DNA from: Siphonodentalium dalli
Taxonomy: Eukaryota > Mollusca > Scaphopoda > Gadilida > Siphonodentaliidae
Direction of reading: 5' to 3'
DNA length: 64,000 nucleotides
Assembly (NCBI GenBank): GCA_032622095.1
Contig: CP136067.1
Span: 57,205,899-57,269,898 of the forward strand
The first letter of the stretch is position 1. Every line of letters begins with the position of its first letter. Of this stretch, positions 35,438 through 45,720 are shown in pieces. The position numbers were made by a program, and so were the translations under genes. A model generated the notes under the pieces. It made no database searches. It was given only the letters and a program-made list of their open reading frames with translations, and was not told the DNA's origin.

Positions 35438-35743
35438 GTGCGAATTATAACAAATGAAGAGCGCAAAGCCCTTAAAAAATCACATTTGATACGTCTTCTG
35501 ATACATGGTGTATATTCGTATTTTGTTGATGAAGTGCTGCTAAGAACAGGCTCAGTTGGAACGATAAAACGGCTTCAGCCGGCCATTCTATTTTTTACGA
35601 GAAAAAGTAGCGCTCCTTCTTGGAGCGAATTTCTGCAACAATTTCACTGCGTATTGGACCCATTTGGACAAAATTACATTCCCTGTGTCTACTCCTACAT
35701 TTTGATATACTACACGCCCCATTATATGGAATATATCAGCTGA
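35438..35743 (+). CDS. hypothetical 101-codon frame in inner foldback
   Basis: An open frame in the unique centre of the foldback, with mixed composition (KALKKSHLIRLLIHGVYSYF near the start). No family is recognised. Length and start are not supported by any independent signal, so it may be chance. Kept because it is the only non-repetitive frame between the arms. Confidence 0.2.
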   Translation: MRIITNEERKALKKSHLIRLLIHGVYSYFVDEVLLRTGSVGTIKRLQPAILFFTRKSSAPSWSEFLQQFHCVLDPFGQNYIPCVYSYILIYYTPHYMEYIS

Positions 35744-36743
35744 AATCGATCATGTTAGTGTAAACATCGAGTCTATTTTAGCTGTTTTCATCGGCGCGTG
35801 TTTGCGAGTTCTCCATTACATTATTCGTACTAAAACAGCCATATTGTAGCTAAAAACGAATGCGCAGTATTCCACTGTGTCATTTGGTACCTAACACTTG
35901 TTGTTTGCTAGCATATTCATCGAGAAATCTAAATTCTAAACATTGCATGACGTCGAACGCAGTTTTTCGTGTTTCATGGCACCTTCGCATGGGTGGGTTA
36001 ATCTGTCTCTTGTTGTGTAATAGATGATAAACTTCATTTTAATATCAAGTCTGATTGTGTGCATAGCGTTATCGCTGTAAAAATGCATTTCTACAGCTGT
36101 TCCACGGCCTTGAATTCGACAATTTCATGTTAGGTCAGTTGTCGACCAAATAATGCAACTTCTGGTCAGTGGCGGGGTTAATATGTGTGGATAGGGCGAA
36201 TGTGGGCCATTCGTTAGTCACCAAAAGGAGCCTTCTACGTGTTGTATTCCTCGAGATATCGGCCGTTACACGCAATTTGAAATTCTGTTCCGCAGATTGT
36301 CGTTCTATTCCTTATAAACTGATTCGCACCCCTCGACCAATGAAATTGCTTGAATTGCTGAACAATAATCCTTGTATGAATCTGTATTTCTGCGGACCGA
36401 AAATATTAATCTGAACAATGGTGTCATTGGAAAACAATCAACGCTCAGGAATTAAACGCTTGCAAACATGGGGTAGGTGTGCAATCACACCGCGAATATA
36501 TTGTAAGTGATCACGTGGCGTTGGGATTGGATTGTGAACTCGCTCCAGTGTACAGTAATTTCCAAATTTTGGCGGGGGTGGGGGGGGGGGGGGGTGGTCA
36601 GTAAAACGAAAATCTTAGAATCTTCAAATATATAGTATTCAAGATGTGATTCGGAATATAGTAGAAGTACAACACAATAATAATCCACAATGCGTTATTG
36701 TACATGTCAATTCACAGATCTTAGAACATCCACTCAGTTTAAC

Positions 36744-38130
36744 CTATGTCACTTTACCCTTCCATGTGTACACAAATTCGTCAATGCAGTCCGGAATTTC
36801 CACACTCAGTCGTTTGCCGGTTTGACTAACCGTCAAATTATGTCCACCCACACAACACAAAGATGTCTCCTTCGGAATCAAAAGGGTGGGTTCCTCTGCC
36901 TTTACCGAACTTTCGGCAGTAACTTTTGTAGGTGGGGGCGCACTTACTTCTAGCTTTCGCTTCACGCTGACTCGTTTGTAGACGTCCACTGCATTCGAAC
37001 GATGTCCACTGATCGATTTCACAGTTTTGTCATCAAAACCTTGGTCATATAAGGTAGTGACACAAGTAACTTTTCCTGAATGATTTGTGATATTTCTCCC
37101 TTCCATACTTATTCCAGAAGAAATAAAAAGAGTTTTCATCATTTTGGATAATGTGTTTTTACCAACCGGTTGCTGTCCAAAACGTGGTTTATTGTCCTCT
37201 GATAGTTTCACAAGTGGCTTCCTATAGAATGGTCCATTTTCAGGAATCGAAGATAAATACAATGACATTAACTTTACAAAACATCTGGGGTTTTCTTTCA
37301 ACTCAAAATGTTCAATCTGTTTTGGTTTCACGCCACGCTTGTTCAAACCACCTTGAACATTTTTGGAACTTCGGCCCTGGAACATTATTTTATTCAGTTC
37401 AACTTCTGTGTCAAAGACAACTTTGAATTGTGATGAATCTAAATCACGGTGCTCATCCATAGCTCTCATTCCAAAACACTTGCAGTTATAAAAAAAACAC
37501 TGCATTAAACAGTCCCTGTGCGCTATCCAAGCTAAACGTTCCGGTATCCCAAAATGCAAGTTCGTCCTTGGGTAAAATGGGATCAGCATGTTTCTGGGAC
37601 ACACCTACACCCTCGGCCGTCAACTTCTTCATTCGACAATCAATCGATTTTCTAAAGTTTACAAATGTTGTATCAGTCTTTGAAAACATACTTGTCTCCA
37701 CGTGACCAACGTTCCGCAGTTCCCGCTGAATGCTGGAGGCAATATTCATGAGGGTAGATGACGGGTAATCACTTCCATCTTTTCTACGAATTTCAGTGAT
37801 GAATCTTTCTAACCAAAAATCCATAACGGGTAACGGAATTTCAGATGTTATTTCCAGAGGCACCAGCGAATTCGCCTCTATCATTGTTGTCTCCAGTGAA
37901 TTTCTATGCTCAGCCCACTCTCGCCAAACGTTTAATCCCCATGACGTTGAGTATCTAGTGTTTCGTGGGACACATTGGCGGTAACGGTTTTGGAGTTCAT
38001 CGCCATCAACTGGTGCCGCAAATCTGCTATTTGCGATGGTCGGACTTCCATATGAAGCCATATCAACTGTCGTTAAATCCAAATCGTCCCAATGATTTTC
38101 AAGTGAAAAATCGCCAGTTGATAAATCCAT
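36744..38130 (-). pseudogene. Crypton/DUF3504-type tyrosine recombinase, one frameshift
   Basis: The protein starts at 38130 (ATG after an A run), runs about 205 residues, then shifts frame within a run of eight T (about 37490-37497, minus sense) and continues to 36744, near 460 residues in all. The first part holds a helical core-binding-like domain (YSTSWGLNVWREW near residue 60). The second part holds the catalytic domain: SSKNVQGGLNKRG and NPRCFVKLMSLYL, as in the DUF3504 families of ZMYM, QRICH1 and KIAA1958, then GRNITNHSGKVT, SGHRSNAVDVYKR with the nucleophile tyrosine at 36980-36978. The usual HxxR arginine is lysine here (37071-37073), one base from arginine. A basic, proline-rich tail follows. 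Cryptons use this enzyme for DNA insertion. This copy is probably inactive unless the shift is an assembly error. Confidence 0.85.
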
Positions 38131-38416
38131 TTTTTTTTTTTTAAATCCATTTGAAATAGTCGTGTTATACCAGTAATCAAAATAAGAAATGATATTGTGA
38201 GCGGACTGAAGCGTGATATACTAATATAAGGTGGCAAATTCATTGGGTCAATAGAATGAGTTTCTTTCAAATTGAGTACTCACGGTCGAGTATATAGTGA
38301 ATATGTCGGTGCTAAATTAACTCTGCTCACATGTGATTGATCTGATAGGTTATCATACGTAATTGATATTTTCAATGACAATCTGTTCCTCGGGGTGCGA
38401 ATCAGTTCATAAATAT

Positions 38417-38515
38417 GTTATTACCCGCTTGGGTGTCTGTACAAGGAATATAGACCTCGGCAGCTCCGCTGCCTTGGTCTATATTCCTTGTACAGGCACC
38501 CAAGCGGGTAATAAC
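38417..38515. repeat. near-perfect hairpin, 40-bp stem
   Basis: Arms starting GTTATTACCCGCTTGGGTG pair almost perfectly around the loop tcggcagctccgctgcct, itself partly self-complementary. It abuts the inner edge of the right outer terminus. Confidence 0.9.
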
Positions 38516-38699
38516 CTATACTTATTCCATCCCATCCCGCAGATTGTCATGTCCCGCCGTCCGATCGCAGCGACCCCTTTCGTTATAATTGTTACAGAAG
38601 TGCAGGCGCGTTATTAGGGTCACAATTGCAACTTCCAGAATCCATTTTATGTTTGTTTTCATTTTTGCCTTTCAATTCTGAGATCCGTTTTATGCTCAT

Positions 38700-39315
38700 T
38701 TCAATTTCAACTTTTTAAATGTAATATTTTAATTCCAACATTAGAGCTTTTTGTAGTAGATTTAAAATATTAAAATAAAACTATTAAGTAAGAATTGAAA
38801 TATAGAGTTAGAGTTATAATTAAAATATAAGAATTAAAATATTAAGTAAGAATTAAAATATGAAGTTATAATTAAAATATGAAGTTAGAATTAAATTGTC
38901 AAGTTAGAATTAAAATATAAGAATTAAAATGTTAAGTTAGAATTAAAATATTAAGTAATAATTAAAAGATTAAGTTAGAGTTCAAATGTTAAGTTAGAAT
39001 TAAATATAAGAATTAAAATGTTAAGTTTGAATTAACATGTAAAGTTATAATTAAAATATAAGAATTAAGCTGTTAAGTTAGAATTAAAATATAAGAATTA
39101 AAATGTTAAGTTAGAATTAAAATATTAAGTAATAATTAAAAGATTAAGTTAGAGTTAAACTGTTAAGTTAGAATTAAATATAAGAATTAAAATGTTAAGT
39201 TTGAATTAACATGTAAAGTTATAATTAAAATATAAGAATTAAACTGTTAAGTTAGAATTAAAATATTAAGTAAGAATTAAAATGTTAAGTTAGAATTAAA
39301 ATGTGAAGTTAGGAT
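38700..39315. repeat. AT-rich minisatellite in right terminus
   Basis: Dozens of units such as 'gttagaattaaaatataag' and 'aattaaaatgttaa'. It is the inverted counterpart of 33720-33965 but about 2.5 times longer, so the two arms have changed length independently. Confidence 0.88.
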
Positions 39316-40619
39316 TGTGACCCTAATAACCCTCCATAAAAACTCACCCAAAAAATCATTGGACCAATCTCATAATGGAACCTGGGGCCTGTTTCATGAA
39401 GCAAGGTCATAAGATTATCTTAAGATTGACTTAATCTAAGATCTAAGGTGGATCTTATGATGTAACTTTTCCGTTTCAAGAACGCGTTTCACAAAACAAG
39501 ATTAAGTCCTACTTAAGTAGTAAGTTAAGTTCCCGCTCATTTAGATTGGTTATCGACAATTTTCTACAGTCCGGAACGAAAAAATGTGGGCTTGTGCAAT
39601 CTTTATGTACGGTATTGAGAGGTTATCGAGAAAGAGCCGAGTCCGAGTTGACATTATTGTGTGACAGGGATGCTGGATAGCGGCTGGGGTGGGGTGGGCT
39701 TATCAGCGCATGTATCTTAGTGTCTATAGTCAATGCATGGCCTTATATTCTCATATGGATCTTAGACTTGTAGGAGTTCCACGATGTGAATTCGAACATG
39801 AGTACATCGCAGGCTTTTTAAATGACGAGCTTTGCGTTTACTGACGAGTGGCGGTGTCAGAAATAAGACAATATAATTATATTGGTCGATGCATGACTGC
39901 GACCATGCATTCACGCCGAGTTAATCGAATGAGAGCAATGATCAGGCGGCGATTTTTTTATGTGAGCCGACATAACTCGTATATTATCGACCACCGCTCT
40001 CTACGTGTATCAATAATTAAAATAAATCGGCGATGTCATCAGGACACACATAGGTCATTTTTCGATTCAAAGGGAAATGAAAAATATTTGTTAGAGTAAC
40101 TTTTTTATTATTTTTATGCAGATGTTTTATGCGGTTATCATACCATGGATATATATATATAAAACTACGTTTTCGTTAGCACACTCGTATTAAGGGGTGT
40201 CATCGTTACGGGTGTGTATATCATATATACAGTATAATGTACAACGGTAATCCCACCCCTGCAAAAAAAACATGACAAAAATTTGGACAGCCTTGAAAAT
40301 CACGACATATGGGAGTGGGCATAAACTCAATAAAAATAATATTCTCTATAGAAAATTTCTAAAACATATTTTGATAAAGAGCGTTTGTGTTACCTTTCCT
40401 ATATGACATATCTGCTTTGTAAACAGCCGACGGAAATTTGGAAAAAGGAAAGAATCAATACATTAATTGATCTCATTTTACCCCATCTCCCATACACACA
40501 TGGAATAACATAGAGGAGATTGTGAGCTTTGAGCTAGGCCATAATTCTTATCAAAAGTTTAATTCGTGGGTAATACAATTTTATAATATATATTATCTAT
40601 AGGTCACATACACAGCTGA

Positions 40620-41300
40620 TAGTTGACTATATCCTACATTCGACGAGGCTCGGGTGTCTATTTGGTCTCTGTGGGGGGGGGGTACATCGTGCAATTTCCA
40701 ACTTAATTGAACCGGGCCAAACTTCAATGTTCGCAAATGACATGCCGCCCCACACGTTGGATTTAAACTTTCCAATTGGTATCTCAAATATTCCAACAGT
40801 TCGAAATTTCTAACCTGACGCCCCTAAAGTTGGTGATTTTCGGTTGATGCTGTTTGTCTAAAACAACACATTCCTTTACTAGTTAGAAATTCAAACAATT
40901 GAAACCTATATAGAGTGTACGAGTAATGTTCTTGTCAGGCATGAAATTTCCAATTGCTAAACATTTTGACCAAAGTGTGCGTGTGTGTGGTTGGGGGGGG
41001 GGGGGGGGGGGGGTAGACAACACACAAACCCCATTCGCCACGTCCCTGATGATAAGTCTGTACTCTGAATTGTTTTTACCAAATTAACCCTATGGTTATA
41101 CGGTGGGGGGGGGGTGCCCTCTCCAAAGTTTGGTTTTGGAATGTTTGAGGTACCAGTTGGAATGTTTAAACCCAAAGAGAATTTGGTGTTGTTTAAGGGG
41201 GTGTAGTTGGACATTTCGAGGCGAACACCCCCTCTCACTCTGTAGCCACGACCCTGTATACCAGACGACGAATTGCCCACCTAGAGACAATGTACAGATA
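40620..41300. repeat. inverted repeat pair with G-run spacers
   Basis: 'ttggatttaaactttccaattggtatctcaaatattccaa' parts near 40755-40797 return inverted near 41130-41180. G runs of 10 to 19 lie at about 40673, 40995-41013 and 41105-41113. Confidence 0.6.
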
Positions 41301-41364
41301 TCTCCGTAATTGCAAAATAACATAGGCAGCCATACTTGTGATCGATATGCCACTTATCACGTGG

Positions 41365-41715
41365 GTCTTAACTTTAAGATTATCTTATGACACCTCACAA
41401 CAGTCTTAAAGCTAGGACCAAAGTTAAGACCATCTTAAGTTAAGACCTTGTTCGTGAAACGCACGTATGACTGAAGTTTGAACTTATGACCATCTTAAGT
41501 CCCAACTATGTCATAAGTTGCTTTCATGAAACAGGGCCCAGGGCCCTGTTTCATGAAGGCAACTTATGACATAGTTGGGACTTAAGATGGTCATAAGTTC
41601 AAACTTCAGTCATAAGTGCGTTTCACGAACAAAGTCTTAACCTAAGATGGTCTTAGCTTTGGTCTTAACGTTAAGACTGGTGTGAGGTGTCATAAGATAA
41701 TCTTAAAGTTAAGAC
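41365..41715. mobile_element. 350-bp palindrome, inside-out end motif
   Basis: A nearly perfect palindrome centred at 41540 on gggcccagggccc. The GGGCCCTGTTTCATGAA end motif faces outward from the centre rather than lying at the outside. It looks like two transposon ends joined head to head. Confidence 0.85.
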
Positions 41716-42929
41716 ATACGTTGTGATCCGCAGTTGGTCCGAAATGTGGATGGGATCTAGTTCATGTATATATTATTATAAACACATTTAACTGAATAAC
41801 ACCTTGCTAGCGCGGAGGGGTGTTTCAGAAATGGTAGTAATTAATAACCAACTGGTAAGCTATAGCAGTGACGTGGCCAGTGGTTGCAAGATTGGCGGGG
41901 TGTCCGCTATTAACTGTAAACCGCCACGACCGGACTATATATACATTTAATATAATTGCTGTAACAAAAAGAATATATTTACATAGAGTTGAACATCATT
42001 TGCGATTCAAATCACCCAATCGCACTGTAGACAATAATCATGTTGAGACAATTAGTCCCAACATTTTCACATCGAGGATAATAGTGAATGATTTATACTC
42101 ATTTTTTTTTATAAATGCTTATGTCAGCTATTATTATTATTATTTACTTGCCTTTCTATATTATTATGTTTTATTACACACTTAGACGTGATTTATAAGG
42201 ATTTCTTGGTGAGTTAAAAGTGATAATGTCACACCTGTGAATTACGTCACCGATGAGAGCACGCGATTTTGGACAGTTCCGCTCCAAGCCGGAACTATTT
42301 TCACTTTCTGCGGCTCAAACATGGTTGAAGTTGAACAGAAACGAACTGCTAACGATGATGCAGAAGCAGTTAATAAACTGGTAAAATGAAGAAGAATCTT
42401 ACCTATTATCGACTCCGATGATTCGGACGATGTCATATATATTCCAGTCAAATGAACTATGAACAATTCCATGTCAACAATAAATGTATCCAGTTCCGAG
42501 CTGAATTTCCACGTGTTGCTCTTCGAGAGTTTGTTTACGTCGATGATTAAAATATCGTCACTTCGAAACTTATCTTTCAACTTTTAGCACGATTTCCAAA
42601 CATTTCCTGTATGAACCAACATTATTTACACACACCATCAGAATCTTCACAATATCCCGTTCCAAGTGCCATGCTTGTTCGGTCAGAATAAACACAATTT
42701 TTACAGAAAATTTCCGAAACTTTAAAAAATAAATCGCATCAAATTATGAGGTCAATCGGTATCGTTACGTCACAATTATTTAAAGTATGTGTCCATCCTG
42801 CGTAACTGCACGCGCAACTGTACGTTGGGGTTCAAAATGGGAGAATCAGCTGATCTGGGCTTATTTTGTCACATCTTCTCTTTAGAATTAGCAACTTTTA
42901 GTGGTTGTGAACGTGTGTAATAAACAGAA

Positions 42930-43071
42930 TAATCCATTGGTTTCGATGATTACGTGACATAATTCACTCGGGTAGCCGGTCCTATTGGTAAAATCCTCGT
43001 TCGCTCCGCTCACTCGGGTTTTACCAGGCCCGGCCCGGCTATGTCAAGTAATCATCGAAACCAATTGATTA
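42930..43071. repeat. hairpin MITE
   Basis: 'ccattggtttcgatgatta' and its complement 'taatcatcgaaaccaattg' bound a 140-bp foldback whose loop holds 'ttcgctccgctcactcgggt'. Confidence 0.8.
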
Positions 43072-43278
43072 CTCTCTATATAATTTGATTGTAAAATGTA
43101 TTGTATATGTACCCCTTATATATATCGGTAAGATAATAATACATAATATATGTTATTTTATTATTATTATGTATATTATCATAATCTATTAACTATGAAA
43201 TAAAAAGATATATAGCATGTATATAGTATACGGACCGCGCGGGCACACCGGGATCCGCGAAAGAACATATAATATCAC

Positions 43279-43394
43279 TGTGAACCGGCCCACAGACCCC
43301 TGGGGGAATTACTAAAATACCAATATAGACTATACCAGTGGTATAGTCTATATTGGCATTTTAGTAATTTTCCACCGGGGCCTGTGAACCGGCC
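43279..43394. mobile_element. hairpin MITE with direct-repeat flanks
   Basis: The palindromic body 43291-43386 (CACAG...CTGTG), with a near-perfect inner stem around cagtg, is flanked on both sides by AACCGGCC, compatible with an 8-bp target duplication. That size is typical of hAT elements. Confidence 0.7.
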
Positions 43395-44404
43395 GTCTGT
43401 TCACGTGTTGTTAATTATAAACGCTCTTTATTAGAAGTCGTTGATTTGGTTTTTATTAAAACATAATGACATGCAGAATGTCGTTCAACGTAACGTACTT
43501 TCGAAGTTCATACGCAGTTTGTTAATTATAACATACGTTTAGCACATTTGTCAACAGAACCAGAGCAAATGGCACTAACATCATTTATATATGGCTTCTA
43601 CAAGTATGTCTCAGATTGGAAATAAGTCTATTTGGAGCACGATATGAAGTCATATTCACATTATAGCAATATAAATAAAGAGCGTTTTGTGTAAGTATTC
43701 CATGAATGTTGGCAATCAATAAAGAGCGTTTAGCTCAGTGCTTCCATTGTGGTGTATTGTATGTGTATGCCGTCGTGGCGACATATTCGGTTTCCTGGTA
43801 TTATAGATGCTTCAAAGACGTATAATGCATTATAACCTAATATCAGCATTGAAAGGAGCGAACATAATTTATGTCTCGCGTCGCCGTTGTGGCATGTTAT
43901 ATGGGTGAAAGTTCACATTCTTAGTTACGATGTATAAGTCCCTTTAATAACTGAAATAATATATTTGAGCTCGTTACGTTTGTATAAAATAGGCATTGGA
44001 AGCATGCAGCTATGTGTGGATGGGGTCTGACGCGAAAACACAGTTAAACAGCGCGCTCGTGCAGTTAAGTATGCACCAGTCATTATACTGATTATCGCCC
44101 TTGCATTAAAATATCATAATTATTCTTAGACACGCCCTAGTATCTGTCACCAGACACTGTACCTAGGCATATAACATACACAGAACCAACATTTTCTGTG
44201 CATAGCTGTAATAAATTGTCGAGAGCCAGTCTAAAAGCGCGCGAACTTAAATTACTACTTAAGTAGGACTTAATCTTGTTTTGTGAAACGCGTTCTTGAA
44301 ACGGAAAAGTTACATCATAAGATCCACCTTAGATCTTAGATTAAGTCCATCTTAAGATAATCTTATGACATTGCTTCATGAAACAGGCCCCAGAGCTGTA
44401 GTTA

Positions 44405-45720
44405 TGTTTTAGAAAAACACATACCGCTTTAGTTCTGTCCAAATAACAAACTGGTGGTTGGAAACCATATATTATTGGGCTGATAACATCAGCCTTATTT
44501 TTAAAATCAATATATAAAAATATGTGTATTGCAATTAGAATGAGGTTCAACCATATATCCACAGCCATCCAAGAACCACCCATACCAAATATTAGCTAAA
44601 TAAGCCTGATGGTTCCAAAGAAGATGTTTTGAAAATTACTATTAAGGGAAACAGCTGCATGTATTTGTCTGGCCGCCAAGTGCCAATATTTCATTGGACC
44701 GGGTTTTGGCATATAAAATTTCTGATAGGGTACACCTGCATGCACCCCCAGGATTTAACTTCACCCCACTCATATGCTTCCTTGTCGTGTTCCTCAACTT
44801 TTAAGAAATGTTAACACAACAACAGTGGCCATGTACATGTGGTCTCCAACATAGCCAGCATTTTTCAGATGACACTTAGTCAGTTTGATGCAAATTATAG
44901 TGATAAAATCTTGTCAAATGTATACGAATATAGATATTTTTGTGAAGTTCAGTTATAGTGCCACATTGTTAGGGCAAAATTCAAGATGGCCACCAAAATG
45001 GCCACCGGAATTAAAAAATTTGACGGTTTTTTTTTTCACTAATAACTTCTATATCAGTTTCTGCTATTTGGAAATGGTTGAGAATTGTGACTTTATTTTG
45101 CATGTTTCATATTAACTGATCATTGAAGCAATGACATATGCTATTGATGGGATCCCAACCCCTTCCGATCCCTCAAAAATATGATTTTACAGAATGCTGT
45201 ATAAAATTTCACAAAAAATCACAATTATGATTCTAGTCATATTTCAACAAAGAAATGAGCAGAACTGTGCAATGTAGGTGAGGCATTCAATTACTTATGA
45301 ATATTTAAACTCAATGGAACAAAAATTGTGACTTTGGCTTAAAATGGTGACCAAATTGTGGAAAATGGTACCGTAGATATTGCCCCAGCGTGCCCTGCAA
45401 TTGCTTACAAGATGTTGTTGCTGAATAAAATTGACTAATATTCATTCTATACATTGATTACTAACATTGCTGATGCATTTTGATAAACTGTTATTACTGT
45501 AACTACTAACATTACCAGAAATATTGGATTTTTCTATCACAAACAACTTGACATTAAAATCTGCAAAAATTAACTTTTCAGATTTGGACATTTTTTAAAG
45601 TAAAATAAAACCATCTTTGGGATAAAAGGTGTTATTTTTTTATCTGTCTTAAATATATCACACTGCTGTTTTGTTATTTGTCACGTATATTCCAAATATT
45701 ATTTTCTGCTGTTCATAAAA
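44405..45720 (+). repeat. repeat family R1, longer copy in duplication B
   Basis: From about 44880 ('agtgccacattgttagggc', 'aagatggccacc') it matches the 5' part of 16335-17350. From 45005 it matches copy A at 7868. The 44405-45000 stretch is missing in copy A, and since 16335 has the equivalent, A carries a deletion. Confidence 0.7.

Larger units (their letters stand above)
34172..36315. mobile_element. inner foldback element, ~430-510-bp arms
   Basis: The left arm (about 34172-34600, starting GGAATAGAACGACAATCTGC) returns in reverse complement at about 35805-36315. Shared pieces include 'cgcaatttgaaattctgttc', 'agttgtcgaccaaataatgc' and 'aaaacagccat'. It encloses a minisatellite and a 100-codon frame. 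It sits directly against the inner edge of the left outer terminus. Flanks show no clean duplication. Confidence 0.75.
33691..39336. mobile_element. 5.65-kb foldback unit carrying a tyrosine recombinase
   Basis: The ends are TATGGAGGGTTATTAGGGTC at 33697 and its reverse complement at 39336. Each end is flanked by aaaact, present once as gaaact in copy A near 7789, so this is a 6-bp target duplication with a nearly empty reference site. Inverted termini run about 33697-34172 and 38522-39336. Inside them lie AT-rich minisatellites and a second, inward-facing copy of the end motif (attgtgaccctaataacgcg). The interior holds a foldback with a minisatellite (34172-36315), a DUF3504-type recombinase gene (36744-38130, minus) and a perfect hairpin (38417-38515). 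No DDE transposase or reverse transcriptase was recognised. A 6-bp duplication is known for IS3EU-type DNA transposons. Confidence 0.8.
39384..44392. mobile_element. 5-kb foldback DNA element, GGGGCCTGTTTCATGAAGC termini
   Basis: Left 39384-39535 and right 44240-44392 are inverted copies over about 150 bases, both containing 'ataagattatcttaaga', 'gtttcaagaacgcgtttcac' and 'ttaagtcctacttaagtag' or complements. Copy A lacks it at 7833 ('cctgagctgta'), so it inserted after duplication. A clean target duplication is not evident. No transposase was recognised. The interior is a collection of smaller foldbacks, poly-G tracts and AT-rich DNA. Confidence 0.75.

Noticed and set aside
33691-39336. DIRS- or Ngaro-type retrotransposon
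   Set aside because: The tyrosine recombinase would fit, but no reverse transcriptase or RNase H motif was found between the termini.
39848-40099. 83-codon arginine-rich plus frame in the GGGGCCTG foldback
   Set aside because: No recognisable DNA-binding motif or homologue, short, and no supporting splice or start signals.
40957-41353. Proline- or glycine-rich frames across G runs
   Set aside because: Created by homopolymers; no start, domain or conservation.
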